DNA from: Streptomyces sp. CNQ-509
Lineage (GTDB): Bacteria; Actinomycetota; Actinomycetes; Streptomycetales; Streptomycetaceae
Direction of reading: 5' to 3'
Length of the DNA stretch: 64,000 nucleotides
Assembly: GCF_001011035.1 (NCBI RefSeq)
Contig: NZ_CP011492.1
Coordinates: forward strand, 3,605,501-3,669,500
Shown here: one piece after another, positions 48,603 to 57,533 of the stretch
Layout: each line of letters starts with the position of its first letter
How positions within the stretch are numbered: the stretch's first letter is position 1
Translations under genes and position numbers: made by a program
Notes under the pieces: generated by a model
Databases searched by the model: none
Seen by the model: the letters and a program-made list of their open reading frames with translations, nothing else
Told to the model about the DNA's origin: nothing

Positions 48603-49163
48603 CTAGGCCGCCTGCGCCATCTCCCCCAGCCCCGTGTCCTCCCGGAGCTTCGCGAGCGCCCGCGAGACCGCGCTCTTCACCGTCCCGACCGACACCCCCA
48701 GCACGGCCGCCGTCTGGGCCTCGCTCAGATCCTCGTAGTACCGCAGCACCACCATCGCCCGCTGCCGCTCCGGGAGCCGCAGCACCGCGCGCCACATCGC
48801 GTCGCGCATCGCCTGGTGCTCCGCCGGGTCGGGGCCGGGCACGGGGGCGGGCTCGGGGAGGTCGTCGCCCGCGGCGTACTCGTCGACGCGGCGCTTGCGC
48901 CACTGCGAGGTGCGGGTGTTGAGCAGCGCACGGCGTACGTAGCCGTCGAGGGCCCGCGGGTCCTCGATCCGGTCCCAGGCCAGATAGGTCTGCGCCAGCG
49001 CGGTCTGCAGCAGGTCCTCGGCGTCCCACGGGCTGGTGGTGAGGGAGCGCGCGGTGCGCAGCAGCACCGGTCCGCGCAGGTGCACGTACGCCGCGAAGGT
49101 CGGCAGGGGCGGTCGTGCGGTGTCCGCCGCCGCGGGGGCGTCGGTGGTGCTGGCTGTGGACAT
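48603..49163 (-). CDS. SigE-family (ECF-like) RNA polymerase sigma factor
   Basis: 186 residues from ATG 49163. Region 2: TFAAYVHLRGPVLLRTARSL, SPWDAEDLLQTALAQTYLAW and DGYVRRALLNTRTSQWRKRR. Region 4: PERQRAMVVLRYYEDLSEAQ, LGVSVGTVKSAVSRALAKLR. This is the SigE (SigM-like) actinobacterial subfamily. No anti-sigma gene lies next to it. A -10-like TAGCGT followed by six bases precedes the start, and GGAG overlaps it. Confidence 0.88.
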   Translation of the reverse strand: MSTASTTDAPAAADTARPPLPTFAAYVHLRGPVLLRTARSLTTSPWDAEDLLQTALAQTYLAWDRIEDPRALDGYVRRALLNTRTSQWRKRRVDEYAAGDDLPEPAPVPGPDPAEHQAMRDAMWRAVLRLPERQRAMVVLRYYEDLSEAQTAAVLGVSVGTVKSAVSRALAKLREDTGLGEMAQAA

Positions 49164-49169
49164 GGCTCC

Positions 49170-49175
49170 ACGCTA
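49170..49175 (-). promoter_or_regulatory. Leaderless -10 box (TAGCGT) of the SigE-type gene
   Basis: On the minus strand TAGCGT, then GGAGCC, then ATG 49163. Confidence 0.5.
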
Positions 49176-49298
49176 GGAGCGGTACCCGGGTATGCGGATC
49201 GCCCGTAGGTCGCGATGCGGGCTCCACCCGAGGGAGTAGGTGCCGAGCCGGCCGGACCTCCCGTAGGTGGAGGGCCGGCCGGCGGACCCTTCGGGGTA

Positions 49299-49529
49299 CT
49301 ACGTCCGGGGGCCCATGATCGCGACCGGCGCGTCCACGACGTTGCGGTCGATGACGATCCGCTTGCCGCCGTGCCGCTCCTCGACCATGCCCGCGTACTG
49401 GTGGATCCGGCGGTGCGGCCGCCACGCGGCGGGGTCGACGTGCGGCTCACCGTAGAGCGTGGGCGCGGTGCGCCAGCGGGCGGGAGGCCCGTACGCGGGA
49501 CGGCGGGGGGCGCGGGACGTACGCGGCAC
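49299..49529 (-). CDS. Small protein of unknown function
   Basis: 76 residues from GTG 49529. The C-terminal half GMVEERHGGKRIVIDRNVVD, APVAIMGPRT, has near-100 percent GC at third codon positions and ordinary amino-acid use, which argues for a real gene. The N-terminal part is Arg/Pro-rich. No family recognised; it may be shorter than the frame shown. Confidence 0.5.
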   Translation of the reverse strand: MPRTSRAPRRPAYGPPARWRTAPTLYGEPHVDPAAWRPHRRIHQYAGMVEERHGGKRIVIDRNVVDAPVAIMGPRT

Positions 49530-49576
49530 GCCCGGGCCCGTACGAGCCGGACACCCCCCGGGGGGCCCGGACGCGA

Positions 49577-49611
49577 CCGCGCGGCCGCACCGTGACGGTG
49601 CGGCCGCGCGG
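49577..49611 (-). terminator. 16-bp perfect hairpin after the secreted-protein gene
   Basis: CCGCGCGGCCGCACCG and its exact complement around a TGA loop, 34 nt beyond the stop at 49645. The 3-nt loop means the stem tip probably frays. Confidence 0.8.
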
Positions 49612-49644
49612 CCATCCCCATGAGCACCCCGAACTGCGTGAGCC

Positions 49645-49950
49645 TTACCAGATGTTGGTGAAGGCGATCACGGTGTCCGACTGGTCGACGGTGTTGCCGA
49701 AGCCCTGGACGTTGGCGGTGTTGGACTCGTTGTAGCCGCCGTCGCCGTTGTTGACCTGCTGGGTCTGGGCGTTGTTCCCGAAGTTGTCGTCACCGACGCC
49801 GCCGAGCTGGCCGACGACCGCGGAGTGGGAGTCGTCGTTGGCGAACGCTCCGGCCCCGTTGTCCGCGTGCGCGACCCCTCCGAAGAGCGCGACAGCGAGT
49901 GGCAGTGAAGCTGCCGCAGCCAGGATGCGGGCCGTGCGAGTGCGTGCCAT
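49645..49950 (-). CDS. Small secreted Asn/Gly-rich protein
   Basis: 101 residues from ATG 49950, AGGAGGAA upstream. The signal peptide RTARILAAAASLPLAVALFG ends at AHA (about residue 29). The mature part (DNGAGAFANDDSHSAVVGQL, NFGNNAQTQQVNNGDGGYNE, NTVDQSDTVIAFTNIW) is Asn/Gln/Gly-rich and lacks Cys. Resemblance to spore-surface fibrous proteins is only compositional. It is expected to be exported and may self-assemble. Confidence 0.7.
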   Translation of the reverse strand: MARTRTARILAAAASLPLAVALFGGVAHADNGAGAFANDDSHSAVVGQLGGVGDDNFGNNAQTQQVNNGDGGYNESNTANVQGFGNTVDQSDTVIAFTNIW

Positions 49951-50171
49951 CTGCTTCCTCCTATGTAACGGAAGACGGTTCCGTTGCCGGGAGCGGGCCG
50001 GGGTCCGGCCGGCTCTCCGGCGGTTGTGCGACGTCGCGAGAGCATCGTTTCCCACGCGCCCCCGGACATTCGCGGACCTGCACCCATTTCCCCCGCAGGC
50101 ATGATCGGCGGCGGGTAAACCCGCACAGCCGCCCACTTTCGCGTATCGAACACTTGTACGAGACTGGAGGG

Positions 50172-51029
50172 ATGGACAGCTCCGTACACAGCCACGCCCT
50201 CACCACCGCGCTGGCCGCCGCCCGCCGCGGCCTGCCCGTCTTCCCGCTGTCCCGCGCGAAACAGCCCGCGGTCCGCTCCCCGCACCACGCTGACTGGCCG
50301 CGGGTGCCCTGCCGCGGGGAGTGCGGGCGCATCGGCCACGGCGTGTACGACGCGACGACGGACACCGCCGCGATACACGCCCTCTTCGCCGCCGCCCCCT
50401 GGGCGACGGGGTACGGGATCGCCTGCGGCCGGCCGCCGCATCACCTGATCGGGCTGGACCTCGACGTGAAACCGGGGACGGATGCGCGAGGGCTGTTCGA
50501 GTCGCTGCTCACGGCGCACGGCATCGTGCTGCCGCCGACGGTGGTGATCCTCACCCCGGGCGGCGGCCGTCACATCTGGCTCACGGGCCACCCCGACCAC
50601 ACGGTCCCCAACTCCGTGGGCCGCCTGGCGCCCGGCGTCGACGTCCGCGGCACCGGCGGCTACCTCGCCGGACCCGGCTCCCGCACCCTCCACGGCACGT
50701 ACCGCCTGGCCCCCCGCTCGGCCCGCGTCCCGGCCCCCGTCCCGAGAGCCCTGCTCCGCCTCCTCGCCCCGCCCCCGCCGGACCCCCCGCCGCCGCCCCC
50801 GCACCCCCCGGGAGAAGAACGCCGGCCGGACGCCCTGATCCGCTTCGTCGCTGCCTCCCGCCCCGGCGAACGCAACGCCCGCCTGTTCTGGGCAGCCTGC
50901 CGCGTGTACGAGACGGGCCACGGCCGGGAGGTGGCGGAGGCGCTGATCCGCGCGGCGATGACGGCCGGGTTGCCGGAGCGGGAGGCGACGGCGACGGTGG
51001 CATCAGCGGCGAGGTACACGCCACGATGA
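50172..51029 (+). CDS. Bifunctional DNA primase/polymerase (PrimPol, AEP) domain protein
   Basis: 285 residues from ATG 50172, GGAGG 2 nt upstream. The PrimPol N-terminal domain is visible: ALAAARRGLPVFPLSRAKQP, ATGYGIACG, the metal pair in HLIGLDLDVK, ILTPGGGRHIWLTGH with His, and GVDVRGTGGYLAGPGSRTLH. A Pro-rich linker leads to a C-terminal helical domain (ERNARLFWAACRVYETGHGR). Stand-alone PrimPol genes are common in streptomycetes, with uncertain cellular role. No helicase is fused. It lies outside the AICE. Confidence 0.85.
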   Translation: MDSSVHSHALTTALAAARRGLPVFPLSRAKQPAVRSPHHADWPRVPCRGECGRIGHGVYDATTDTAAIHALFAAAPWATGYGIACGRPPHHLIGLDLDVKPGTDARGLFESLLTAHGIVLPPTVVILTPGGGRHIWLTGHPDHTVPNSVGRLAPGVDVRGTGGYLAGPGSRTLHGTYRLAPRSARVPAPVPRALLRLLAPPPPDPPPPPPHPPGEERRPDALIRFVAASRPGERNARLFWAACRVYETGHGREVAEALIRAAMTAGLPEREATATVASAARYTPR

Positions 51030-51162
51030 CGGGCGGCGGGCCCCTCGGCGAAAATCCGGGAGACGGGCCGGCCCACCGATGAGTCGGCCGCCCCCACGCC
51101 GTCTACCCCTGTGTAAGCGGCCCGAGAAGCCGACGACCGCAGCCCGGAGAGGGGCCACCACG

Positions 51163-51570
51163 ATGCCGCACAAGATCTTCGTCAACCTGCCCGTGAAGGA
51201 CCTGAACCGCTCGATGGCCTTCTTCACCGCCCTCGGCTACCGCTTCGACGAGAACTTCACCGACGAGAACGCCACCTGCCTCGTCATCTCCGACGACATC
51301 TACGCGATGCTCCTCACGGAGCCGTTCTTCAAGGGCTTCACGAAGAAGGAGATCGCGGACACCGGCACGTCGACGGAGGCGATCCTCGCCCTGAGCGTCG
51401 ACAACCGCGAGGCGGTCGACGAGATCGTCGACAAGGCGCTGGCCGCGGGCGGCGGCGTGGCGAACGAGCCCAACGACCAGGGCTTCATGTACGGCCGCAG
51501 CTTCCTGGACCCGGACGGCCACCAGTGGGAGATCTTCTGGATGGACCCGTCCGCCGCCGCATCCGCGTAA
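51163..51570 (+). CDS. VOC family (glyoxalase/bleomycin-resistance fold) protein
   Basis: 135 residues from ATG 51163 (GGAGAGGGG upstream). KIFVNLPVKDLNRSMAFFTA, LGYRFDENFTDENATCLVIS, AILALSVDNREAVDEIVDKA and the C-terminal FLDPDGHQWEIFWMDP with the metal-ligand His and Glu show a VOC fold. These are lactoylglutathione lyase-like proteins, whose individual substrates vary. It may be a glyoxalase-type or antibiotic-binding protein. Confidence 0.85.
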   Translation: MPHKIFVNLPVKDLNRSMAFFTALGYRFDENFTDENATCLVISDDIYAMLLTEPFFKGFTKKEIADTGTSTEAILALSVDNREAVDEIVDKALAAGGGVANEPNDQGFMYGRSFLDPDGHQWEIFWMDPSAAASA

Positions 51571-51668
51571 CGCACCCCACCCCCCCCTCACCCCCCACCG
51601 CCATCCCGCCCGCCACGCCGCCACCCGAACCGCTAGCCTTGGTCCCTGCCGCCGCGGAGCGGCGGCAG

Positions 51669-51756
51669 GGAGAGTTGCCCGAGCGGCCTAAGGGACCGGT
51701 CTTGAAAACCGGCGTGGCGTCCTGCGTCACCGTGGGTTCGAATCCCACACTCTCCG
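51669..51756 (+). tRNA. tRNA-Ser (anticodon TGA)
   Basis: 88 nt. Acceptor GGAGAGT pairs with ACTCTCC, anticodon stem CCGGT/ACCGG with loop CTTGAAA (TGA), long variable arm, T-arm GTGGGTTCGAATCCCAC. CCA is not encoded. Confidence 0.95.
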
Positions 51757-51892
51757 CCGAGCAGCCCCACCCCCACAGCCCAGATGCGGCACCGTCGTGG
51801 CGAGACCGGCCGCGTGACTTCGTCGGCTCCGCTGCCGTGCTCCCCGCAGGCGCGGGATGCCCTCCGCCTATGTCCCCGTCCGCTCCCCGGCC

Positions 51893-52903
51893 TCAGGCGA
51901 AGGTGATGACCGAGCGGTTGGGCGGGGTGGATCTGGCCATCGCTTCCAGGGCTGCGTTTGCGCCCTCCAGGCCGATCGGGGTGTAGTCCGGCACGATGCC
52001 GTGCGTCGCCGAGAACGCCAGTGTGTCGCGGGCGTCGTGCGGGGAGCCCGAGGGGTTCAGCATCACGTGGAGGCGGTTCAGGACCATCGGGCCCGGGGGG
52101 AGCTCCAGGGGCGTGTCGTCGTAGCCGCAGAGGACGAGGGTGCCGTCCGGGGCCAGGCCCTCCACCGCCGCGGTGGCCGCGGCGGTGGAGGGGGCCGCGT
52201 TCAGGATCACGTCGGCGCCGCCGTCCCAGGCCCGTAGCGCCTCGGCGGGATCCGTGTCGCGGGTGGTGATGTAGCGCTCCGCGCCCAGGTCGCGGGCCGC
52301 CGCCTCGCCGTGCGGCGAGCGGCCCAGCGCGGCGACGCGGGCGCCCATCGCGACCGCGTACCGGATCGCCAGCGCCCCCACACCGCCCGTGCCGATCACG
52401 GCGACCCGCGAACTCGCGGTGGTCCCCGCCTGCCGCAGGCTGTTGTGCGCCGTCAGCCCCGCGCACATCAGCGGCGCCGCCCCCACCGGGTCGAGCCCTT
52501 CGGGCAGCGGCGTGACGAAGTCGGCCTTGAGGACCGCGTACTCGGTGTAGCCGCCGTCCATGACGATGCCCGTGATCCGCTTCGCGGGGCAGAGGATCTG
52601 CTCGCCGCGTACGCAGTAGTCGCAGTGCCGGCACGAGTCCCCGAGGAACTGCGCACCCACCGCCGTCCCGACCGCCGGCCAGGAGACGCCGGGCCCGAGG
52701 GCCGCGACCTCGCCGGTGATCTCGTGCCCGGGGACCACCGGGAAGCGGGCGAGGGGCCAGTGGCCCTGGAGCAGGTCCAGGTCGGTGTGGCAGACGCCGC
52801 ACGCGATGACCCTGACCAGCACCTCCCCCGGCCCGGGCTCGGGCACCTCGCGTTCGGTGAGGGTGAGCGGCGCGTCGGCCGCGGTGGCTACCGCCGTGAG
52901 CAT
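51893..52903 (-). CDS. Zinc-dependent alcohol dehydrogenase (MDR family)
   Basis: 336 residues from ATG 52903. Catalytic zinc ligands Cys and His in CGVCHTDL and PGHEITGEV, structural zinc Cys4 in CRHCDYCVRGEQILC, and the NAD(P) Rossmann motif VAVIGTGGVGALAIRYAV. The protein has full length for a class III-type alcohol dehydrogenase and oxidises or reduces an alcohol/aldehyde pair. The cofactor preference is not decided by the motif. Divergent from the truncated CadI-like gene. Confidence 0.9.
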   Translation of the reverse strand: MLTAVATAADAPLTLTEREVPEPGPGEVLVRVIACGVCHTDLDLLQGHWPLARFPVVPGHEITGEVAALGPGVSWPAVGTAVGAQFLGDSCRHCDYCVRGEQILCPAKRITGIVMDGGYTEYAVLKADFVTPLPEGLDPVGAAPLMCAGLTAHNSLRQAGTTASSRVAVIGTGGVGALAIRYAVAMGARVAALGRSPHGEAAARDLGAERYITTRDTDPAEALRAWDGGADVILNAAPSTAAATAAVEGLAPDGTLVLCGYDDTPLELPPGPMVLNRLHVMLNPSGSPHDARDTLAFSATHGIVPDYTPIGLEGANAALEAMARSTPPNRSVITFA

Positions 52904-52965
52904 GAGGGGCCTCGTTCCTTCGCCTTGTCGGGACGAATTTAGTCCGCTTTCCCTCTGATTCGGCG

Positions 52966-53382
52966 ATGACCGGCCGTCACCCCCGTCGTTCGCCGATCGC
53001 CGCGACGGCCGCCGGGTCGAACGTCGCCGCCAAGCGCCGCCCCGGCTACGCCACCTTCGCCATCGCCGAGCCCCCGCTCAGGCTCGTCCTCATCGAGGGC
53101 GAGCCCGGCGAGGACACCCGGCTCGACCACCTCGGCGTCGAGGTCGAGACCACCGAGCAGGTCACCGCCGCGACCTCCCGGCTGCGGGACGCGGGGCTGG
53201 CCGCGTTCGAGGAGAGCGGCACCTCCTGCCGCTACGCCCTCCAGGACAAGGTCTGGGTGCACGGGCCCGGGCGTGAGCCCTGGGAGGTGTACGTCGTGAA
53301 GGTCGACGCCGAACGGCTCGCCAAGGAGGAACGGCTCACCGGCGACGCCGGCCCCCGTGCCGGCTCCTGCTGCGGGAGCTGA
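52966..53382 (+). CDS. CadI/ArsI-type dioxygenase fold protein, 5' truncated
   Basis: 138 residues from ATG 52966. From residue about 22 it matches the CadI/ArsI family: AKRRPGYATFAIAEPPLRLV, LIEGEPGEDTRLDHLGVEVE, TSCRYALQDKVWVHGPGREP and WEVYVVKVDA, ending GSCCG with the paired Cys of arsenite/cadmium-binding members. The family N-terminus (the first beta strand and helix around SRVQLALNV...FYSKLFG) is replaced by unrelated basic residues, so the first beta-alpha-beta unit of the VOC fold is missing. Activity is doubtful. Confidence 0.75.
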   Translation: MTGRHPRRSPIAATAAGSNVAAKRRPGYATFAIAEPPLRLVLIEGEPGEDTRLDHLGVEVETTEQVTAATSRLRDAGLAAFEESGTSCRYALQDKVWVHGPGREPWEVYVVKVDAERLAKEERLTGDAGPRAGSCCGS

Positions 53383-53388
53383 GGCCGG

Positions 53389-53844
53389 CTACAGCGGCAG
53401 GTCCCGGCCGAACACCACCATCGGGCGCCCCGCCCCGTCGTAGTCCTCCTCCACCCGCGCCGCGAACCCCAGCCCGCGGTGGAACGCCTGCGATCCCGTG
53501 TTGGCCACCGACGTGATCGCCTTCAGCCGCTCCGCCCCCTGCCGCGCCGCCGCCGCCGCGAACGCCCCGTACAGCCGCCGCCCCAGCCCCGTGCCGCGGG
53601 CGTCGTCGCGGGTGGCGATCAGGTGGACGTATCCCGTACGGGACGGGGTGACGAAGCCGAAGACGTAGCCGCGGATGCCGTCGCCGGCGCGGGCGACCAG
53701 GCAGGTGTCGCCGAACTCCTGCACCATCGCCAGCAGATGCAGCGCGCGCAGGTTGCGCTCGCCCCAGTAGCGGGGGTGGTCGGCGAGCACCCGGTGGAAG
53801 TCCGCCACGCCCGCCGGCCCGATGTGCGTCGCTTCAGCGGTCAT
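53389..53844 (-). CDS. GNAT family N-acetyltransferase
   Basis: 151 residues from ATG 53844. Acetyl-CoA binding motif A is VHLIATRDDARGTGLGRRLY, with RYWGERNLRALHLLAMVQEF before it and ITSVANTGSQAFHRGLGFAA after. The fold is complete; the substrate is not predictable. Coupled with the APH-type gene on the same strand. Confidence 0.88.
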   Translation of the reverse strand: MTAEATHIGPAGVADFHRVLADHPRYWGERNLRALHLLAMVQEFGDTCLVARAGDGIRGYVFGFVTPSRTGYVHLIATRDDARGTGLGRRLYGAFAAAAARQGAERLKAITSVANTGSQAFHRGLGFAARVEEDYDGAGRPMVVFGRDLPL

Positions 53845-53868
53845 ACGTCTCGCTCCTCGCGGCCGCGG

Positions 53869-54831
53869 TCACGGCACCGTGTCCGCCAGGGCCTCGGTGA
53901 TCTGGCGGGTCGTGTTGCGGGCGACGAGCGGGTTCATCGCCGCGTACGCGGTGTAGGCGCTGAGCGCCGTCGTCAGCGCCCAGCCCCGCCCTCGCGCCCA
54001 CGCCGCGTCGTCCGCGCCCAGCGCCGCGCGGAACACCGCGCGCGGTCCGGCGTCCAGCAGGGTCCAGGCGATGACCAGGTCGCAGGCCGGGTCGCCGACG
54101 CCCAGGCCGCCGAAGTCGAGGACGGCACTCAACTGTCCGCCGCGGGTGAGGAGGTTGCCGTTGTGCATGTCGCCGTGGAACCAGACCGGCGGCCCGTCCC
54201 GTTCCCCCGCCTCGACGGCCGCCTCCCACACCGCCGTCAGCGCGCGGGCGTCGAACGCCCCGGCCGCGTCCACCGCCGCGATCGCCGCCCGCGTCGTACG
54301 GTCGCGGTCCCGCAGCGGCACCGCGGGGGAGAGCAGCCCGGACGACCCGCCGGAAGGCAGCGCGAGGCCCTGCAACGCGCGCAGGAACGCCGCCACGTCC
54401 GCCGCCGCCTCCACCGGATCCGCGAGTCCTCCGGGGGTCGCCGTCCGGCCGTCGAGCCAGCGGGACACCGACCAGTGCCACGGGTAGCCGAACGCCGGCT
54501 CGCCGACCTCCAGCGGCGCGGGCACGGCCAGCGGGAGGTGCGGGGCGAGGCGGGGCAGCCAGAGGAGTTCCTTCTCGGCCTGGCCCGCGGCCCAGTCGCC
54601 GCGCGGGAGGCGTACGGACATGGCGTCGCCGAGCCGGAAGATCACGTGGTCCGAGCCGCCGGGGTGCAGGGGGCGGAGCGGCAGATGGGCCCAGCGCGGG
54701 AACTGCGCCGTCAGCAGGCGCCTGGCCAGCGCCTCATCGACGGCGGGGGTGACGTCCGGGGTGGCGGCGTCGGGGGTGACGGCGGGGCTGTCCGCGGCTG
54801 CGGTGGCGCCTGCGGTGGTCTCGGACGGCAC
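53869..54831 (-). CDS. Aminoglycoside phosphotransferase (APH) family protein
   Basis: 320 residues from GTG 54831, chosen for the GGAGGAG site just upstream. APH/choline-kinase fold: GGSDHVIFRLGDAMSVRLPR, FLRALQGLALPSGG, the catalytic loop WFHGDMHNGNLLTRGGQ with Asp and Asn, and the metal Asp in VLDFGGLGVGDPACDL. Members phosphorylate aminoglycosides or other small alcohols, and resistance cannot be assumed. Follows the GNAT gene in a likely operon. Confidence 0.85.
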   Translation of the reverse strand: MPSETTAGATAAADSPAVTPDAATPDVTPAVDEALARRLLTAQFPRWAHLPLRPLHPGGSDHVIFRLGDAMSVRLPRGDWAAGQAEKELLWLPRLAPHLPLAVPAPLEVGEPAFGYPWHWSVSRWLDGRTATPGGLADPVEAAADVAAFLRALQGLALPSGGSSGLLSPAVPLRDRDRTTRAAIAAVDAAGAFDARALTAVWEAAVEAGERDGPPVWFHGDMHNGNLLTRGGQLSAVLDFGGLGVGDPACDLVIAWTLLDAGPRAVFRAALGADDAAWARGRGWALTTALSAYTAYAAMNPLVARNTTRQITEALADTVP

Positions 54832-55063
54832 ACGACTCTCCTCCCGGCCTGCGGTCCGCCTCATCCCATCCCCCGGACGCCCGCGCTGTCGAACGGTTTT
54901 CCGCCGCGGCCCGCCGCGCGACACGCGCCCACCGCCCGCCGCCCGCCGCCCGCCGCCCGCGGGCCGTCGGTGCTGCCGTCCGCGGGCGGCCGGGCGCGGC
55001 GCACGGGTGCGGTGGCGGGAGGGGATCCGGTGAAGACGCGTGACTCGAAAATCGAACACGTGT

Positions 55064-55069
55064 CAGAAT
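55064..55069 (+). promoter_or_regulatory. Leaderless -10 box (CAGAAT)
   Basis: CAGAAT, six bases, GTG 55076, without a Shine-Dalgarno sequence. Confidence 0.4.
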
Positions 55070-55075
55070 ACCTGC

Positions 55076-55333
55076 GTGACCCACACCTTCCCCGAAGACC
55101 TCGTCCAGACCCAGCGCGACTGGTACGCGGTGTACCGCAGGCTCGCGGAAGAGCCCCGGCACAGCGCCAGCGAAACGGCGGTCCTGCGGCGGCGATTGCT
55201 GCGGCTGTCGGTGCGGGTGTCCACGCATCCGTACTGGCAGACGACGGGCGGCCGGCTGCCGGCGGCCCGGATGGCGCTGAAGGAGGCCGCGTGGGCCGAG
55301 GTGCGCGCCGAGACCGCCGCCCGCAAGGGCTGA
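55076..55333 (+). CDS. Conserved small protein of unknown function
   Basis: 85 residues from GTG 55076: VTHTFPEDLVQTQRDWYAVY, then RRLLRLSVRVSTHPYW, then ARMALKEAAWAEVRAETAAR. Helical, basic. I recognise it as a recurring streptomycete short protein (MTHTFP start) without assigned function. The start is set by the leaderless -10 box. Confidence 0.65.
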   Translation: MTHTFPEDLVQTQRDWYAVYRRLAEEPRHSASETAVLRRRLLRLSVRVSTHPYWQTTGGRLPAARMALKEAAWAEVRAETAARKG

Positions 55334-55714
55334 TTGGCGGTCCGGCGGCCGGCCGGGGCCGGCGGGGCGGCAGGATCCGGTGAGCAGCCGGGTCCGGCCG
55401 TCGGCCGGGCCGGTGCGGGGAGGTTCCGGCCGGGGCAGTGACGGGCCCCGGGCCGAGCAGGTCCGGGCCGGGTGAGGGGCGGGGCCGACGAGGGACGGCC
55501 CCGAACACCCGGCCCGGACCTCCCGCCCCGCGGGCTCTGTGCATCGCGCGGGCGTCCGGCTCCGCCCGTGACCGCCACCGGCCTTGCCCGGCCGGCCGCG
55601 CGCGACCCGGGATGCCGACGCCCCTTACCGCCGAAGCCCTCAGCCCCCGGCACACACACCAGCGGCCGGGCACCCGCGTGGGGTGACCGGCCGCCGGGGC
55701 GCCGGCGCTGTGCG
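55334..55714. other. About 380 bases without a supported gene
   Basis: GC-rich stretch of Gly/Arg/Pro-coding composition. No domain, no ribosome site. It probably holds transcription termination for the HtrA-like gene on the minus strand. Confidence 0.5.
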
Positions 55715-57337
55715 TCAGTCGTCGCCTTCGCGTTCGCCGAGGGTGAGCTGCGTCGTCTTCTGGTCGCCGCCGCGTTCGTAGGTGATCTCCACCTTGTCGC
55801 CCGGCTCGTGCGCCCACAGTTGGGCGATCAGCGTCGGGCCGCTGTCGACGATCGTGTCGTCCAGCTTCGTGATCACGTCGCCCGGCTGCAGCCCTGCGTC
55901 GGCCGCGGGCCCGCCCGGCGTCACCGGGTCGCCCGTCGAGTCGCTGCCCGACTCGCTGACCTTCGCGCCCTTGCCCTGGTACGAGTTGTCGACGGAGACG
56001 CCGATGATCGCGTACACCGGCTCGCCGGTCTCGATGAGGTTCTGCGCGACGCGGTCCGCCTGGTTGATGGGGATCGCGAAGCCCAGGCCGATGCTGCCGC
56101 CCTGGCCGCCGCCGAACGGGCTGCCGCTGTCCGCCGGGCGGATCGCGGAGTTGATGCCGATGACGTTCCCGTCGTGGTCCAGCAGCGGGCCGCCGGAGTT
56201 GCCGGGGTTGATGGAGGCGTCGGTCTGCAGGGCGTTCATGTACGACTCCTGCTGGCCGCTCGCGTCGCCGGAGGCCACCGGGCGGTTCTTGGCGCTCACG
56301 ATGCCGGTGGTGACCGTGCCCGACAGGCCGAACGGCGAGCCGATGGCGATGGTCTGGTCGCCGACGTCGACCTTGTCGGAGTCGCCGAGCGGCAGCGGCG
56401 TCAGCTTGGCGTCGGAGGCGTCGGTGAGCTTGATGACCGCGACGTCGTAGCCGCTGGCCTGGCCGACGACCTCGGCGTCGTACGTCTTGCCGTTGGAGAA
56501 CGTCGCCGTCAGCGACCCGCTGCCCTCGGCGCCCGCCACGACGTGGTTGTTGGTGAGGATGTGGCCCTGCTTGTCGTAGACGAAGCCGGTGCCGGTGGCC
56601 GCGCCCTCCTCGCCGGAGGCGCCGTCACCGCCGCCGCCGCTCGCCTCGATGGTCACGACGCTGGGCAGCGCGTTGCCGGCGATGCCGGCGACGGAGCCGG
56701 GCGGGTTCTCGATCTTCTGGCCGTCCTGCGTGCCGGAGACGGTCGTGGACGTACTGCCGGAGTCGTCGCCCTCGGCCGCCCAGTACCCGATGCCGCCGCC
56801 GATGCCGCCGCCGAGCAGCGCGGCGACGAGAGTGGCCGTGACCACCGTGCCCACGCGCCGGCCGCCGTTGCCCGAGGGCCTGGGGGCGGCGTCCCAGCCG
56901 GTGCCGCCGGGCGGCGGGGCGCTGCCCCAGCCGGGCTGGGTGGGGGGCGGGGAGCCCGCCGGGCCGGGGCCCGCCGGGGAGGCGTCCGCCGAGAGCGGGG
57001 GCGGGGGCCACTGCGGGCCGGCGCCGCCGGGGGGACCGGCGGCGCCGCTGGACCCGGCCTGACCTCCGGCGGGACCGGTGTGGCCGCCGGAGCCCGTGCC
57101 GCCCGCGGCGCCGACCGCGGCGAACTGCTCCGTACGCGCCCCACCGTGCCCCCCGGCACCCGGGCCACCCGGAGGGCCGGCAGCGTCCGAACCACCCGGC
57201 CTCTCCGGTCCCGTCGGCCAGGCGCCGCCGGCTCCGCCGCTCGCGCGCTCAGGAGACTCGACCGGAGACCTCGCTCCCGCGTCCGGCGGCGGGAAGTCCG
57301 GCCGCCGGGGCGTCGCGCCGTCGTTCTCGGTGCTCAC
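55715..57337 (-). CDS. HtrA/DegP-like membrane-anchored serine protease with PDZ domain
   Basis: 540 residues from GTG 57337 (GGAG 6 nt upstream). About 165 Gly/Pro-rich cytoplasmic residues precede one membrane helix (VVTATLVAALLGGGIGGGIG). The trypsin-like domain has His in HILTNNHVV, Asp in SGYDVAVIKL and Ser in INPGNSGGPLLD. A PDZ domain ends the protein (GGPAADAGLQPGDVITKLDD). It degrades or refolds damaged extracytoplasmic proteins. A glycerophosphodiesterase gene is transcribed divergently. Confidence 0.93.
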   Translation of the reverse strand: MSTENDGATPRRPDFPPPDAGARSPVESPERASGGAGGAWPTGPERPGGSDAAGPPGGPGAGGHGGARTEQFAAVGAAGGTGSGGHTGPAGGQAGSSGAAGPPGGAGPQWPPPPLSADASPAGPGPAGSPPPTQPGWGSAPPPGGTGWDAAPRPSGNGGRRVGTVVTATLVAALLGGGIGGGIGYWAAEGDDSGSTSTTVSGTQDGQKIENPPGSVAGIAGNALPSVVTIEASGGGGDGASGEEGAATGTGFVYDKQGHILTNNHVVAGAEGSGSLTATFSNGKTYDAEVVGQASGYDVAVIKLTDASDAKLTPLPLGDSDKVDVGDQTIAIGSPFGLSGTVTTGIVSAKNRPVASGDASGQQESYMNALQTDASINPGNSGGPLLDHDGNVIGINSAIRPADSGSPFGGGQGGSIGLGFAIPINQADRVAQNLIETGEPVYAIIGVSVDNSYQGKGAKVSESGSDSTGDPVTPGGPAADAGLQPGDVITKLDDTIVDSGPTLIAQLWAHEPGDKVEITYERGGDQKTTQLTLGEREGDD

Positions 57338-57521
57338 AGCTCTCTCCTTCACGTTTCACGCCAGGTGCCAGTTGCGCCTACCCGCCCAACCAGGGTCCCG
57401 CACCGCTTGTCAGCGGACGGTAAACCGCACCTAGTCTTTGGCTGACATCCTTTACTTCGGACATTCCCGGCGCATCCCCTGGGAGGCTGACGAGGGCCGG
57501 GCCACCCGGCGCGCCGGGTGG

Positions 57522-57527
57522 CACGAT
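57522..57527 (+). promoter_or_regulatory. Leaderless -10 box (CACGAT) of the glycerophosphodiesterase gene
   Basis: CACGAT, six bases, GTG 57534. Confidence 0.4.
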
Positions 57528-57533
57528 GAGCCG

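Noticed and set aside
49645..49950. Chaplin or rodlin assignment for the secreted Asn/Gly-rich protein
   Set aside because: No chaplin Cys pair and no rodlin length or motif; resemblance is compositional only.
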